Position numbers and translations under genes: made by a program. From NCBI GenBank assembly GCA_964493505.1, contig CAZBNP010000016.1, positions 1-64,000 on the forward strand: DNA of 64,000 nucleotides, read 5' to 3'. Below, piece after piece: positions 62,098-64,000 of the stretch. The DNA comes from Chryseosolibacter sp964493505 (GTDB lineage Bacteria > Bacteroidota > Bacteroidia > Cytophagales > Cyclobacteriaceae). The notes beneath the pieces were generated by a model. It worked only from the letters and a program-made list of their open reading frames with translations. It was not told the origin of the DNA and did no database searches. How positions within the stretch are numbered: position 1 is the first letter of the stretch; each line of letters opens with the position of its first letter.

Positions 62098-62250
62098 AGC
62101 GGGGGTATTCTTGTTTTTCGCTTAATCCTTAAAAAAGAGTACTTTAAACGCAATGACGGTTAAATGGCATATTACGTCGTTAACCATTGTGATTATTCTG
62201 TTACTTTGAGTTACCGTTTATCGCTACAAAAAATATATCACTTGCAGAGA

Positions 62251-63114
62251 ATGAAATCCTCCCCTAAGATCGTCGAATGCCCCCGCGATGCTATGCAGGG
62301 AATTATACCTTTCATTCCGACGTCGCGCAAGATAGAATATATCAATCAGCTTTTAAAGGTTGGTTTTGATACAATCGATTTTGGGAGTTTTGTGTCGGCA
62401 AAGGCGATCCCACAGATGATGGATACAACGGAGGTGCTGAATGGACTTCGCCTGGAAGGCGCGCGTTCGAAGCTGTTAGCCATCGTTGCAAACACACGCG
62501 GCGCTAAAGAGGCTTCGCGTCATGAGGCAATCACATGCCTGGGATTTCCCTTGTCAATCTCCGAAACATTTCAGAAGAGGAATACGAATAAGTCGATTGC
62601 GGAAGCCATGAACGAGCTTGATGAGATCAGGGACATCTGCCTGAAATCGGGAAAGGAGCTTGTAACGTATATCAGCATGGGTTTTGGGAATCCCTACGGC
62701 GATCCCTACGAAGTGGATCTGGTTGGGAAGTTTGTTGAGATCCTGGTGGCACTCGGCACCGATGTAGTCTCGCTCGCGGATACCATTGGCGTTGCTGAGC
62801 CTGCGTCGGTTGAAGCGCTTTTTAGTTCTATCTCAAAACAATTTCCCGATGTGGAAGTGGGTGTTCATCTTCACTCTACACCCGCCGGGGCGCTTTCGAA
62901 GATAGAGGCGGCTTACCGCGGTGGTTGCAGGCGGTTTGATGGCGCACTCCGCGGATTCGGAGGATGTCCGATGGCCTCCGACCACCTCGTGGGAAATATC
63001 GCTACCGAAACGATCGTTTCATTACTGGAAGGACAGGGCGAGAACACCGGCATTGACCGCCCGTCATTCGACGAAGCAGTGCTGATGGCTGATCGCGTAT
63101 TCACTACTTTGTAA
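62251..63114 (+). CDS. Hydroxymethylglutaryl-CoA lyase-like enzyme
   Basis: 287 residues from the ATG at 62251; a longer frame from 62164 has no homology. KIVECPRDAMQGI carries the catalytic Arg-Asp, VEVGVHLHSTPAGAL the metal-binding histidines (HLHS), and GFGGCPMASDHLVGNIATE the signature loop with the active-site cysteine. The GCPMASDHLVGN loop differs from the classical GCPYAKGASGN. It cleaves HMG-CoA to acetoacetate and acetyl-CoA in leucine or ketone-body metabolism; a related lyase activity is possible. TTACTTTG at 62201-62208 is a candidate -7 box. Convergent with dprA, overlapping by 11 bases. Confidence 0.87.
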   Translation: MKSSPKIVECPRDAMQGIIPFIPTSRKIEYINQLLKVGFDTIDFGSFVSAKAIPQMMDTTEVLNGLRLEGARSKLLAIVANTRGAKEASRHEAITCLGFPLSISETFQKRNTNKSIAEAMNELDEIRDICLKSGKELVTYISMGFGNPYGDPYEVDLVGKFVEILVALGTDVVSLADTIGVAEPASVEALFSSISKQFPDVEVGVHLHSTPAGALSKIEAAYRGGCRRFDGALRGFGGCPMASDHLVGNIATETIVSLLEGQGENTGIDRPSFDEAVLMADRVFTTL

Positions 63115-64000
63115 GCTTGTATATTTTTCCGGGCATCGCGACAGCCGCGCCTTTAAATTCGAGTGTCAGCAACAACGTAGCTACCTGGTTGATTGGCAGG
63201 TTGGTCCGCCAGCAGATTTCATCGATCATCATTTGCTTGTGGTTGTCGAGAAGAACGCGGAGTATGCGTTGTTCTTCGCTGGTGAACGCCTCGAGGTTCA
63301 GCGGTTCTGTTTTTGAATTGCCCGCGGCCCGATCCCAGTTCATGATATATTCGAGGTCTTTCACGGAAGTGAGCAGATGAGCGCGGTTTGACTTGATCAG
63401 GTTGTTGCAGCCTTCCGAATGACTTTGACGGAGATTTCCCGGCATCGCGAAGACATCCTTGTTGTAGCTGTTGGCGATATCGGCGGTTATGAGGGCACCG
63501 CCTTTCTCGGCTGCTTCGACTATGATAACAGCATCTGCCAACGCCGCGACGATCCGGTTGCGTGCGGGAAAATTGTGCGCGTCGGGCTGTGTGCCGAACG
63601 GATGCTCGGTGAGCAGTCCGCCGGATTCCATCATCCTGTTTGCGACCTCGCGGTGAGAAGGAGGGTAGATTACATCGATGCCGCTGCCCATCACGCCGAC
63701 GGTGGGTAGTTTGTTTCGCAGTGCCTGCTTGTGTGCGTGAATATCGATTCCATAAGCGAGTCCGCTTACGATCAGTGCTCTGTGCGGCACGAGATCCCTG
63801 ACGAGATTTTCGACGCATTCCCTGCCGTATGCGGTAGCCTGGCGGGTGCCTACGATAGCGACTATCCTGGGGTTCTCCAGGTCCATGGTTCCTTTTGCAT
63901 AAAGCAGAGTAGGTGCATCGACCACCTGGCGAAGCCGCGACGGATACTTCTCATCAATAAAGAAGAGTAGTTCAGTGTGTGATCTTTCAGTGAACCTGAG
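63104..64000 (-). CDS. dprA: DNA-processing protein DprA (partial, 5' end outside window)
   Basis: The frame stays open to the window edge, reading SHTELLFFIDEKYPSRLRQV before the first in-frame GTG at 63925, so the gene starts beyond 64000. GTRQATAYG, SGLAYGIDIHAHK, GVMGSGIDVIYP, ARNRIVAALADAVIIVEA and GGALITADIA are the DprA Rossmann-fold motifs, followed by a winged-helix C-terminus (INQVATLLLTLEFKGAAV). It loads RecA on incoming single-stranded DNA during transformation. The GTG at 63925 is internal, not the start. Confidence 0.92.
   Translation of the reverse strand, partial: LRFTERSHTELLFFIDEKYPSRLRQVVDAPTLLYAKGTMDLENPRIVAIVGTRQATAYGRECVENLVRDLVPHRALIVSGLAYGIDIHAHKQALRNKLPTVGVMGSGIDVIYPPSHREVANRMMESGGLLTEHPFGTQPDAHNFPARNRIVAALADAVIIVEAAEKGGALITADIANSYNKDVFAMPGNLRQSHSEGCNNLIKSNRAHLLTSVKDLEYIMNWDRAAGNSKTEPLNLEAFTSEEQRILRVLLDNHKQMMIDEICWRTNLPINQVATLLLTLEFKGAAVAMPGKIYKLTK

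Noticed and set aside
1..64000. tRNA or rRNA genes
   Set aside because: I read the intergenic regions on both strands and saw no cloverleaf-like pattern or conserved rRNA segment; a covariance-model scan would settle it.

Overview
The window is chromosomal DNA of a Bacteroidota bacterium, probably of the Cytophagales. The evidence is a SusC/SusD pair, two type IX secretion (T9SS) sorting domains, a T9SS plug protein, ribosomal protein THX, a DUF3276 (PUR-family) protein, DUF1501/DUF1800 proteins, and promoters of the Bacteroidetes form TTTG-N19..21-TAnnTTTG. The order name is an inference. I see no tRNA, rRNA, prophage, complete IS element or CRISPR array.

Layout. 0-4.7 kb: tail of an Rpn-type nuclease gene, CCA-adding enzyme, fsa-ftsE pair, SRP RNA, small conserved protein, GNAT acetyltransferase running into a 30-bp repeat array, and THX. 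4.9-11.5 kb: a complete co-directional tryptophan operon trpE-G-D-C-F-B-A. 11.5-13.7 kb: opposing cysE-cysM and an ArsC/Spx-like protein. 13.9-18.3 kb: AI-2E-type permease, secreted esterase with PKD domains, small lipoprotein, aldo/keto reductase. 18.3-26.8 kb: an outer-membrane import operon, susC-susD-zinc metallohydrolase lipoprotein-DUF4302 lipoprotein-Calx-beta lipoprotein. 26.9-30.4 kb: smc. 30.6-40.4 kb: membrane protein, small secreted protein and a 2,934-residue T9SS surface protein built largely from 12 tandem 88-residue domains.

40.5-46.9 kb: acyl-CoA reductase opposite a ferredoxin, DUF58, DUF3276, ychF, a stand-alone Cas6-like endoribonuclease with a TTG start, and the T9SS plug lipoprotein. 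46.9-50.9 kb: ECF-type sigma factor with an overlapping gene joining an anti-sigma-like N-terminus and transmembrane helix to a beta-barrel-like C-terminus, then an LVIVD lipoprotein and a small barrel protein. 50.9-56.4 kb: ABC-F ATPase, two small secreted proteins, dCMP deaminase, two Lys/Ala-rich basic proteins (one only 25 residues) and murB. 56.5-62.1 kb: four-gene DUF1800-DUF1501-barrel-lipoprotein operon. 62.2-64 kb: HMG-CoA-lyase-like enzyme and dprA, which runs off the window.

How parts fit together. Envelope and secretion functions dominate the accessory regions. The giant protein and the DUF1501 protein carry T9SS sorting domains and would depend on the T9SS, whose plug lipoprotein is encoded here. 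The trp and cys blocks both consume serine and end convergently with a 6-bp overlap. The least expected items are the orphan Cas6, the two-domain periodicity of the giant protein, the sigma/anti-sigma-barrel pair, and the short Lys/Ala gene.
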